NCBI GenBank assembly: GCA_921293015.1
Contig: OV121097.1
Location: 32,551,929-32,615,928 of the forward strand
DNA: 64,000 nucleotides
Origin: Phorcus lineatus
Lineage: Eukaryota > Mollusca > Gastropoda > Trochida > Trochidae
Reading direction: 5' to 3'
Shown here: one piece after another, positions 34,101-46,100 of the stretch
How positions within the stretch are numbered: the first letter of the stretch is position 1
Layout of the letters: every line of letters starts with the position of its first letter
Notes under the pieces: model-generated
Databases searched by the model: none
What the model was told of the DNA's origin: nothing
What the model saw: only the letters and a program-made list of their open reading frames with translations
Made by a program: the position numbers and the translations under genes

Positions 34101-37100
34101 AACAAAGGTGTGCAAGGTTGTGTGATTATCAAGCCAGTTGCCATAAACAGTAACATATACATTGTTATTACTATTGAATTAAATTATACTACAATTGGAG
34201 TCACCATGAATGTAAATGAAATTAGGAGTCTTGTATTTTGAGCCCAGACTCGGCAAGGCTAAGGAAGATGAGCGAAGTATGCTGAATGAATATATAACCT
34301 AACTAACATCATTAACAAGGTATGGTAACATCAAGGTAGATATAATTTGGATTCATTTCATCATTTAAGAATACATGATTTTGACTATGAGCAATTGTGA
34401 TGCGATAATCATGATAAGACTTTTTGCATGTAATGATACTTCATAGCACGTAATTGTTGAATGATGAAATAAATTGAAATTTGTACATATAGCAGAATAA
34501 TTTGGAAAATCAAGGGTAATAAACATTTGTTACAAGCATCATATAAGTAAATAGCCTCAGGAGTCAAGACTTGGATGGTGTGACTCGGAACCAATACCGT
34601 ATCTGGATGACGGCGTGCGTAAATAAGTAGATAAGAATAAAAAAACCTAACTGATACCAAAAACTTAAAGATGATAATTGAAACAAGTTTACCCTATAAG
34701 TAAAAAACATAGTTACAAAAATGTTTAGTCTGGCTGATAAATACACACAAACCTGTGAGCACAGAATCCTGATAAAACATGCTACGAAAGCAATAAGAAC
34801 AATATTGTTCGAAAAGAGTTCACAATTGGCTGTTGAGTCCCTTGTCTGAGTTTTTGGTCTTCCCATCCTCTTTGTAGATCTTCGTACTTGAGGTGCTTTA
34901 GGATGTAGTTATCCGTAACCTTGAAGTCTACTTCTTAAAGGGGATCGTGGAAGTTGACAGGTCAGCAGCAATTGGTCCTTCCATGGTAGTCAGGATATCT
35001 GGCTCAGAGTTGTGTCTTCTGCTATCTTCTCATGGTGCTCTTGGAGAATTCCAGGTCAGTTCCATCATGGGGATCTTCATCTGTCGTAGAGAGTGCCAAG
35101 CGAGTGCCAATCCGCAGGACGATAGGCATTACCATGTCACAGGTTGACACCAGTTTAGACTTAATCCCAGGGAATTAGCTTGATGCTATAGGATCCAACC
35201 TCGAAGTTACGGGGAGAGCATCTGATCAGACAGGAGTCAGCTGGATGATCCCTCCAGGGGCATGACAATGTAAATATTCACTGGTCAGCCCCAAGAGTTG
35301 ACATGAGACCTGTCTCAAATGGGATCTCAGCTCTGACTGAAGATCCTTGTTGTTGTTGAGTTGGAGTTTTACGTCTGCTTCCACCTACAGCTGGATGATC
35401 CCTCCAGGGGCATGACAATCTATATATACATACAGACTCAGCCCCTGGAGTCTTGAGTTGAGATATCCAAACTCTCACTAACTCTAACTCTAACTCTAAC
35501 TGACTGACTGACTCTGACTAAAAATTAAATTTCTATCTTCAAGCTGAAGCAGGGTTGCAGGTATTCCTCATCTGCCCCAACTTTGGATATTCCGGGATGA
35601 CGGTCTTGCTGTCTAGTTTTTAATGGGGAATTAACTCTAGGCAGAAGAAATCCAAAGTCCGTGGAATAATTATGTACAAATTTATTCACAGGAAGAATTA
35701 TAACAACAGAATAATAATATAGAGATAACAGCTGGATGATCCCTCCAGGGGCATGACAATCTATATATATACACTCAGCCCCTGGAGTTTTGAGAAGTGT
35801 CTAGATGATATCCAAACTCTAACTCTAACTCTAACTCTAACTGACTGAAGATTTAATTTTCTATCTTGGCTTATATAGGTAAATGAAGGTGATCTCTCAT
35901 TGGTTAGATTTTTAATCTCGTTAACAGTGTCACTAATAAAATAGCCAGTTATTGTTTTCATTGGACTTATAGATTGACATGTCTAGAAAACTTGAAGATT
36001 AATTAGATGAGGTCAATTAAGTTCTTAAGTGGATTAGCTTAATTATCTTAATTTATCTACTAAAATCACTGTCAGTGTCAACGCTTGTAAAAGGATTATT
36101 AATTAAAGACAATTGTCTTAGATAGACGAGTTGTCTACTATTTAGAATGAAGATTTCACTCTGACATTTTGTATCCTTAGGTGAAAAGGTGATGATGAGA
36201 AATATGGTCTACTTGTAAAAGATTGTGATTATGTATCTTATGAATAATGATAAATTTTATATTTGAATTGTTAATGTAATTTGGATATTTCTGTAAATTA
36301 ATCATACATTTTTCTAATTTCTATAAATATAATTTTAATGTAATTTGGGTAATATCTTGCCCATGATAACATCACAATGCTATGACGTCATGACACTACG
36401 ACGCCACAATGCTATTAAATCTCCCCACTTGGAGTCTTAGGGCAGCATGGTGTTCAGTAATGTTCTTTTGTCATTCAAATGTAATGAAAAATGATTTTGG
36501 ATGATAAATAGAATCTCACCCTCGTGTCTCCTGATATCAAAAATATCCTCGGTAAGCCTCGTATATTTTGCAACTTTCATCAACTCGTGTTGATATAATT
36601 GATATCAGAAGACACTTGGGTGAGATACTCTATTTACCTCTTGATAAAATAACATGCCAGAATGTTGAGATGTCAGCAATACGAGTCCAATGTTTTGATA
36701 GATATCAGCATATTGTAGGAGCTACGTAGAATGTAAAAATGCTGATGTAGCAGAATGACTGAAAAATAGAATATTTTACATACACTGAAATCATCAGTGC
36801 TGGTTGCCGGGGAGAAGGAGTTTGGTTTGGTAAAAGTGTTTTGGGTTTAGACGCCCCAACAGATGTTTTAAAATACAACTTCTAGGGCTAGAGTTATTTC
36901 AAACTTATTCTATTAAAATTACTCATAATGTGTTGAAAGTTTTTTATGTTGCTTAGATAATGGTTAAAATGCCATTTTTCCTGAATAAAGTTAAAATCAT
37001 ATGGTAAAACATGCATGTTAATCCCTTAACTACTGAAATCATGACTATTTACTTATTTTTAATGATGATAAAAAGACAGCCATATAAATCATTATAAAGT

Positions 37101-40100
37101 TGCAATTTACACTTTTACTTGTCATTTGATCTACTAAATATTTTGTTTATTAAATATATCACATAACTCTGATAATCTTTTTGTCCACTGTAAAATAATT
37201 TCCAAACTTTGAGTCTTTAAGTTTGAGTCATTTATTTTGAGTCATATTGTATCTGGCATTGTATCGGGTTTTTTATCACAAATCCTGACATTAATTACTG
37301 TTTATTTTCCCTTTCAAAGTCTGTGCCCCTTTAAAACCAAAGGATGCCTTTGAGTTGATAGTGTTTTAAATCTATCTATTGCTACCACTATGCTATTTCT
37401 TTTGCAGGTATAACAAGAAAAGACATCATAGACGGACTGTCACAAAATATCAAATCATGGCCGTCTATATCAGCTGAATGTCAAGGTCACATCGAGATGG
37501 TTATAGAGGGAGCCACCAATAAGCAGCACTGGGCTATTCAGAGTATGTGTTACCATATAGTTTCTGTTACAATGTTTTTAATTCAGCTGCCGCCATCAGG
37601 CCTTAAAGTGACACGGAGTTTGTTTCATAATTTCTTTTGTTGCTTGCTGAGGCTGGCCTATAGGCTACGGTCGGCTTTGTTGTTTTGAGGAAAAATGATA
37701 TGAATGGTGCTTTACTTTTACTAAATTCACAACTTTATGAAAAAATAACTTATCTGTAATAAATATCCACATATTTACAAATGATTTAAGATAAGCCTAA
37801 ACAACAATGTCATTTAATGCCCATGCAAGCAAAGGCTTTTCACGATCATAGCTCTGGTGAATGGCTTAACTTCTCATTGTTATGTACCGAGTATGCACTC
37901 TTATTCATCAAGCTGTCAAATCGAAATCAATCAAAATGTTACACTCAGTAACATATTTCAACTGTGTTGTGTTACATTCATGTACTTATAACAAATATGA
38001 ATAAACAGGAATGCCCCCTTGAATTTCGTTTCCACAAAAAATACCCCAAACTGGACTGTCCTTTTAAGTCAGTTGTCACCCTATGTTAGCCATTGACCTT
38101 GATACATGTCATTCAGTTTGCTTAGAAGCTTTATATCATCATTTATCCTTGTGAAACAATTTTCTCATCTTTTAGTGTTGGACTCTTTTGGCAAGCCCGG
38201 CAGCGGACTCCTGCGCAACATGTCTGAATGGCTGGGGTCTTATGATGAGTGTATGAGCACCATGATACCTTCAAACTCGAGTGGGTCAAGTCCCTTGGAG
38301 GCAAAGTACTGCCTCGCAGCTCGACCAATAGTTCCGGTATGTACAGAAAAGGAAAATTGTCAATAACTTTGACTTGGTTGTCTTAGTCAAATTAAATCTC
38401 TTCCGGTTTATGAAATGTTGATCACTTTGAGAATTTGAAATATATGAGAGCTATCTAATATGTCAGAAATTGATGTCTTTTAAAAGTGAGTAATTGGCTT
38501 TTGTTCCGCCATCTTGTTTTTGGCATTACGTGAAAAAATCATTCCATACGTTACTAATTTTGCAACAAGATGAGAATGAAATAAATGTATACATCGATTA
38601 TCCATACATTTACAAACAACTAATGAAATCATTAATCAGCTATGCCTTGTTGCCTTCATTTGCCATAGCAAAGCAGTTCTAAACTTGGGAGCACTGATGA
38701 ATGATTATTCAATATTATTCTTTTTGAGTGAATGCTATTCGTTGTTAAAATGTTAATTTAAGGCAACTTAAATGTGTTGCTTAAGAAAATGCTTGAAACT
38801 AATTGTGTAATAATCAAGTATTAATGATACATATACATGTATATATACAGGAAGGCCAATTTCATTGAATTTCATTTCCAAAATTCTCTCTTTAAAGACT
38901 TCAGACTTAAATGAGCAGTATTGTATTTTTTTAAAAATATATGTTTATGCTAAATGTGTTATCTTCAGAGGGTCAAACACCTCATTCTCAACCCGATTAT
39001 CCATAATTGTTGATCCAAGTATCAAGCAAAAAGTGCTCAATGCGGCCATTTAGGTGTGAACACTTATTAATCATTTACGGAAGGGAAACGGATTTGCATA
39101 GCTTAATCAAACATTTTATGTTCAATAAAGAACTGCTTCTTTTGATTGTAAAAGATTGCCTTGCACTTTGTCTACCTAAAGGAAAAGTGCTACTGCCCCT
39201 TTAAAATGTTCCAAGTTCCTAGGTTTTTTAAAATTTGTTCCCAGAAAACTTTTGAATTGTACAAGTATTTTCTTGTGTGAATTGAAATTTGAAAAGATTA
39301 ATGATTGTCATTTGTTTATGTATTGGATTAAATATTATATTCAAATGAAATTTTTTATACACACAAACAGTCCCATCAATTTGTATATAATATTAATTTT
39401 CTTGTTAGATCTATAGCCTCGCTGTGTGGGTCATGGTACAATCAGGGATAACTATACCCCTCGGGGAATCTCAAAAACCTAAGGTTATGTCAGATTATAC
39501 TTGGAGCAATTGTTTTACTTGATATCCTTAAAGGGATATCTCAAAGGGGCAGTGGCACATTTTATTATATTTTTGTTTGCTTCAAATTTACCCAACTAAT
39601 TCCCTATGTTAATGCAAAATACAGATTAAATTTCAGAGGCTCAAACACCTCATTACCTAACCCAGTTATCCACATTTGTATAAGAAATTATTAAGCAAAA
39701 ACTGCTGGTGGCCATTTTAGTGTGAATACCTTTTATCATTTGAGATAGGGAAAAGGTTACGCATAGCTTAACCGATCATGTTAGGTTTGTGTTAGAACTG
39801 TTTCTATTGATTGATAAAAGATTGCCTTCAATTGGTATCATTCATTTTAGTTTTCATGGGATCCCTTGGTTCACCTAAAATAAAGTTCCATTGCCCCTTT
39901 AACATTGTTTATGTTGTGTTTCAGTATGTAAACATCGAGCTAGGCACATGTTTCCCCAGCTCCTGCAATGATACAGAGGTTCTCCTGGCCATTGCATCAA
40001 GTACGTCTCCATTAACTCTGCTTGTTACATTATTGTTTAGTGAGGAATTTAACATATATCATGGCTGTTAGCAGAACTGCAACACCATTGTGACCATGAA

Positions 40101-43100
40101 TTGCGATGAAACTTGCAAGCATCGGCTGGAATTTGCGAACCTAGGGTGGTACTGCACTGAAATTCAGTGTAGCATTGCACCCAAACCTTACTACAGCAGA
40201 CAAAGTTGCCAAGCCCCTGGCGGTTTTCAAAGCTAAGACCTCTCAATCCGAAGCCAAGTACGCTGACCAATCACTATCCCACCTCCTTATGCTTATACCT
40301 CATTAGTATAAATTTTATCCTTCTCTTAGGCTGCATAAAAAAATATTTGAATGAATCTGGGTCACACTTTTTTTTCGATGCTGATGAGTGTGGTTGCATT
40401 TTATTTCATCAGTAATACAGTTTAGAAGTATTGACAGAATACACTGTGGTGTGATGGTCCTTTTTTGTGCAATTGTGCAAATTATTTTCATTTTTACCAA
40501 GCAACATGTCAATTGTAATTTTTTTATGCGATTAAAAAGTCTAGTTATCATGGGTATTTCAACATCTATAGGAATTACATATATCAGTTGAGAAGTAAAA
40601 ATAATGGAATGATTATCCCTAAAAACCATTTTATTTCTATTTGGCTGTTTGAAGTTATTGATTTTATTACTGTTCGATTTGAGATGCTGCTGTTGATAAA
40701 TCTACAATGTTATAACACATGATGTCACAATGTTAAAGTATGACATCACATATAATTTTGCGTGTAATAAATAAATTTCTTTCATTCACTACCTCTAAAC
40801 TTATATGCATTTCCTTGTTTGTTTACAAACATCTAACAACAAATCAAACCTTAATCAAGTCTAGAATTAGACATGTTAAACTTTTCGAGTCTCCACACTT
40901 CGCACGTGCAAATCGTGCCCCATGTCACCCACAATCCTTCAGTCCTATCGAGCTCACTTTCTTGTTGTTACGCAACCTGCAAAGACGTTGCTGTCTACCG
41001 GAGAGAAATCTTACCTTTAAATTACGAAACTTCCCTGTTTCCAGTATCCTGGTATCGTTATGATTATCATATATATCTTTTTTACATGCAACATTGTAAA
41101 TATTCATTTATTCTCCTTTTTTTTGTTGAGGAGTTTATTCTTCGTTGCACTTCAAAATGGCGTGCTTCGTATCTCGTGTTCGTACACGTGACAGGAATTT
41201 TTAAATTTTGCTATTCTAATAATTCTTATTTAGCTTTACGATTGTTTGGCTAAATATGTTTTATGTATTATTGACCTCGTTTAATGATTGTCGGGTATTC
41301 GGGTATGGTAAGCCGCCCATTTATCGATTTTCTTCTCGAGTATTTCTACCCGTTTTTTGGTGTAGCGTGTATTCGCGCTATGTAGCGTCTTTTCTCATGC
41401 GGTTGATTTGCATTTTACGACGCTTCCATTTTCACATATATTTTGACCCTCGTGTTTGTAAGTTACACTCGGGTTTAAATTTAATTTTTGATTTTTATAT
41501 TTTATCAATTCTCCAGCCTTACGATGTAGTTGGGTTTGGAAAATGTATATTTTTGGTAAGGAAATTAAATTATTATATTTAATTTCTAGTATCTCCTCTA
41601 TGTGTAATTATAAGTTATTTCACTTGAGGGTTATTTTTTATTTCAATGTTTTTTCATATGTAGTTTTCTATGTATGATTCTTATTTCTACATTTATCACT
41701 TCTTTGGTATATATTTTTCATTTTTATATATACTTGATATTGTGTATCATGATTACCTGTGTGTTAACGATTTTCCTTAACTATTCACAGTATCATGAGC
41801 AACTCCAAGAAGTGTGAGGGGTGCCATAAATTCATGTCGGCGGTTGATCCTCATCCTTGCTGTCCACGATGTTACGGGATCAACTGCTCGTTCGACCGGC
41901 CTTGCAAGTTCTGCTCCGACTTAGATGAACCTGTCTTCCAAGCTTATGTGGCTGCACGCAAGAGAAGCTTGGCGAAGGCGACGTCCAAGACCTCTATAGT
42001 CTCCATCCCCCCCCAGACGGACCTGGCAGCGGATCTGGCCCAGTTCAGATTGATGGCACAGAAGATGTTGCCATTGATGAACCGCTTGATGAGCCTTCCG
42101 GAGGTAGCTGAAGGAGTGGTACCGGAGGAGCAAAGGCTCACCCCGTCGCCAGGGCGAGACTTAGTCTCCCACATAACTGGTCGGCGGGGGGGTGAAGAGA
42201 AGTCAGAAGATGCCATCTCTATCATCGCCCCATCTGTATTTGATTCCGCGCTGCCCACGCCGTCATCCAGGGACCCAAGGTTGACCAAGAAGGGCCACAG
42301 ACTATCAACAAAGGGGGCTGAGGCGGCCAGGAAGTTCTCCAAGGGGGTGACGAAGACGAAGACCAATGGGAACCCCATGGGTACTGATAGGGGACGGCTT
42401 CCCATCATTCTTCCGACGGAGGGGGACAAGGCCACGGACAAGGGGCCCTCCAGTACAGCTTCTGCTTCTTCGACTGAGCGCAACCGTTCCCAGAACAGTT
42501 TGGTGGACTATGAGAAGTCGTCATCCTCATCTTCCCAAGAAGTCCAGTGGCGTCCCAGGGGCCGGAAGCAGCCAGTGGAAAACCAGCGGCCTATGGATAA
42601 CCAGCAGCCAGTGGAAAACCAGCGGCCTGTGGACAACCAGCGGCCCGTGGACAACCAGCGGCCCGTGGACAACCAGCGGCCCATGGACAACCAGCGGCCC
42701 ATGGACAACCAGCGGTCCGTGGACAACCAGCGGCCAGAGGTCTCCCAGCGGTCCGTCGGCTCAGGCTCCAAGAGGAAGTCTGGGGACCCGCCTGAGATTT
42801 CTTTCTATGGCTCCCAGCCGGGTACTGTAGTCAAGAGAAACAAGAAGGATGCCTCCATGGACTCTCCCTTTCAGGGCTTATCCTGGTTTGAGAAGATAGA
42901 CGAGGTCTACCGGCACTTCCCAGACTTGACTCGTCCTCCAGCTCCCACGCAGCTGCTGACCCTAAGGGGTCTACTTCGGTTCCCTTCTCGTCCTTGGCCA
43001 CAGCCAACGCCTTCTTCGACTCGTTAGGCGATGCCGTCTTGGATCTCGATCGTCAGCTCCTCTGGATGGACTCCCAGTTAACTCTGCTAAGACGTTCAGC

Positions 43101-46100
43101 TTACATTAAGCAGCTGCCACAGAATACTGACCCAAAGATAAAAGAGAAGTTGTACCAGGCTCCTTTGTTTAGTGGCACCCTCTTCGGGGACTCAGTGGCC
43201 CAAGCTCTAGCTCAGAAGGACAAAGAACTGGAGAGGAAGAGGAACGAGGACATTCACAACTTAGCTCTGTCAGTGTCTCCACGGCGAAGGCAGTCGCCAA
43301 GGATAAAGCAATTCACACCTTCTAAGAAGCAGTCGTTCCAGAAAAACCAGGGCCCGACAACTCCAAAGCGGAATTTTGACAGGCACTTTGGCAAGAACAC
43401 AACGCCTGGCAAGAGTGGTGGCCGAGGCCGAGGCAGGGGCCAGCAGCGGGTTTGACCGGCAGGCTCCTTTGTACGACCAGATATCGACCCTTGTCCGCCC
43501 TCCGATTTTCCCGTTGAATGTGTTTCCTGGTCAGGTCGGGGGTCGTCTTCAACAATTTGCCGTCAATTGGCCAATTGTTTCGGACGACCCCTGGATACTC
43601 TCTGTAGTTTCTCAGGGCTATCGTCTGATATTCCATTCTTTTCCTCCGGTTACCTTCTTTCCGGAGGGTCCACGTTTTCATCTGTCCGGTCCTCCTCTGG
43701 TGGCAGCAGAGGAGGCAATTCAGAAGCTGTTGGTGAAGGATGCTGTGATAGAACTGGATCCGAAGACAGTCTCCAAAGGTTTTTATTCACCAATCTTTCT
43801 TGTACCCAAGAAGGACACGGACGAGCTGCGCATGATCATCGACCTGAAGAACTTGAACCGGAACTTCCTGCAGAGACCGCCTCACTTCAGGATGGAATCA
43901 ATACCGGCGCTGAAACTGGCTCTACGACCAGGGGACTGGATGGTCTCGTTAGACCTGAGAGATGCATATCTCCACGTTCCAATTCATCCAGCGTCGCAGA
44001 AGTATCTTCGTTTCGCAGTCAACGGCAGGTTGTTTCAGTTCAAGGTTCTTCCGTTTGGGATCTCGATAGCCCCTTGGCTATTCACTCGAATCACAGCTCC
44101 GGTACTGAGTTTTCTGCACTCCAGGTCCATCAGGATCCACGGGTACCTAGACGACTTCCTGTTGCCAGATCAGTCTCACCAGGGTCTGGAGGAGAACAGA
44201 GATCTTGCCGTTTATACCTTGGAACATCTGGGGTTCATCGTGCATCCGGAGAAGTCCGACTTCATTCCGAACCAGAGGGTAAAATACATCGGAGCCATCT
44301 TCGACACAGGAATCTCGAAGATTCTTCCTCCAGAGGACAGGGTAATGGTAGCACGGAACTTGATACGATCTATGGCTCAGTCTCCCCAGACCCTAAGGCA
44401 GTGGATGTCCCTGTTGGGCAGACTCACGAGCATGCAGGATTTGACCAACAGGGGGAGGCTGAGACTTCGTCACTTTCAGTGCTGGATCAACTCCGTGAGA
44501 TCTCTCGAGCTTTCGACTGTTTGCTGTCCTCCACCAGAGATCCTTCGCTCTCTTCATTGGTGGTTTCAAGACCAGAACGTGCTGCAGGGAGTTCAGCTGG
44601 TCCCTTTTGTGCAGGATGTTCTGCTGGTGACAGACGCGTCCATTGTGGGCTGGGGTGCACACCTCATGGACCAGATGTTTCAGGGCACTTGGTCTCGGGA
44701 AGAAGCGCCACTTCACATCAATCAGTTGGAGATGTTGGCTGTCTGGAAATCTCTTCAGTTCTGGCAGAACCAGTTGAGAGGGAAAAAGGTAATGTTGGCG
44801 TCAGACAACACGACAGTAGTGGCCTACGTAAATCGTCAAGGAGGGACACGATCAAAGGGGATGTTAGATCTTTGTCTTCAACTGTTCGACTGGATCGACA
44901 AGAACGGGTGTCAGATCAGGGCCAGACACATTCCAGGTCATCTGAATGTTCTAGCAGACAGCTTGTCACGGCCGAACCAGATCCAGTCAACAGAATGGAC
45001 TCTTCATCCCACATCCTTCCAGATGGTGGCAGACTTGTGGGAATCTCCGATGATAGATCTGTTCGCGACCAGTCTGAACACGCAGCTTCCAGTCTACGTC
45101 AGTCCGGTTCCGGATCCACGGGCTTTCGCCGTAGACGCAATGTCAATCAGCTGGGACGGTCTTCTTGCTTACGCCTTCCCTCCACCAGCGCTGGTTCCAG
45201 CAGTCTTGGAGAAGGCAAGACGTCACAGCTGCGTCATCATTCTGATTGCTCCAGCCTGGCCCAATCGTCCTTGGTATCCAGATCTGTTGATGTCGTCAAC
45301 CCATCCGGCGGTGGAGCTGCCAGTGTTTCAAACCTTACTGAGACAGCCAAGGTCCGACAGGTTTCATCGAAACCCCGAGTCTCTACATCTGCACGCCTGG
45401 AGGTTATCGAACGTAACCTCAGGAGAAGTGGGCTTTCTCAAGAAGTCGCAGAAGCAGTTCGGGGAGGCCTCAGGTCTTCGACTTCTGCCCTCTATGACTG
45501 CAGATACAGTAAATTCACCGAGTGGAAGCAGCAATTCCAGTCTGATGCTGCTATCTCCATCCCACTCGTCGCTGAGTTCTTGCTCTTTCTAAGGAAGGAG
45601 AAGAAGTTGAAGGCGGGAACAATCGATGGCTACAAATCGGCTTTAACAACTGCCTTAGCTTTACAAGGAGTCGATTTGTCAAGGGACCAGACCATTCATC
45701 GCTTGTCCAGATCGTTTCAGTTAGAGGATCTGAAGACTCCCAAGTTTCAGCTTAAGTGGAATCTGTCGGTGGTGTTGTCCGCTCTGCTGTCAGATCCGTT
45801 TGAGCCTATCAAAGAGGTTTCCCTGCAGTTTTTGTCTTGGAAGACAGCTTTCCTGTTGGCGCTGGCTTCTGCAAGCAGGGTGTCAGAGTTACATGCTTTA
45901 GACCATTCTACCATGACGCATGCTAAAGACTGGCAGTCCGTATCCCTTACTACCCTTCCCGGTTTCGTGGCAAAAAATCAGAAGTCGACAGTTGGGCCGT
46001 TGGGAAGAAGATGCTTCTCTGTTCCGGCTCTGTCCGTTGCTCTATCAGACGGCATGGAAAAGGATCTTCTTCTCTGTCCAGTTCGTTCTCTTAGGGAGTA

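Noticed and set aside
42508..42771. Minus-strand ORF rich in RWLSTG repeats
   Set aside because: Antisense shadow of the 18-bp repeats in the DIRS gag frame.
43567..45380. N-terminal two thirds of the 940-codon frame as a separate protein
   Set aside because: It lies wholly over the RT/RNase H frame, is Ser/Gly/Arg-rich and shows no domain. Recombinase similarity begins only near 45380.
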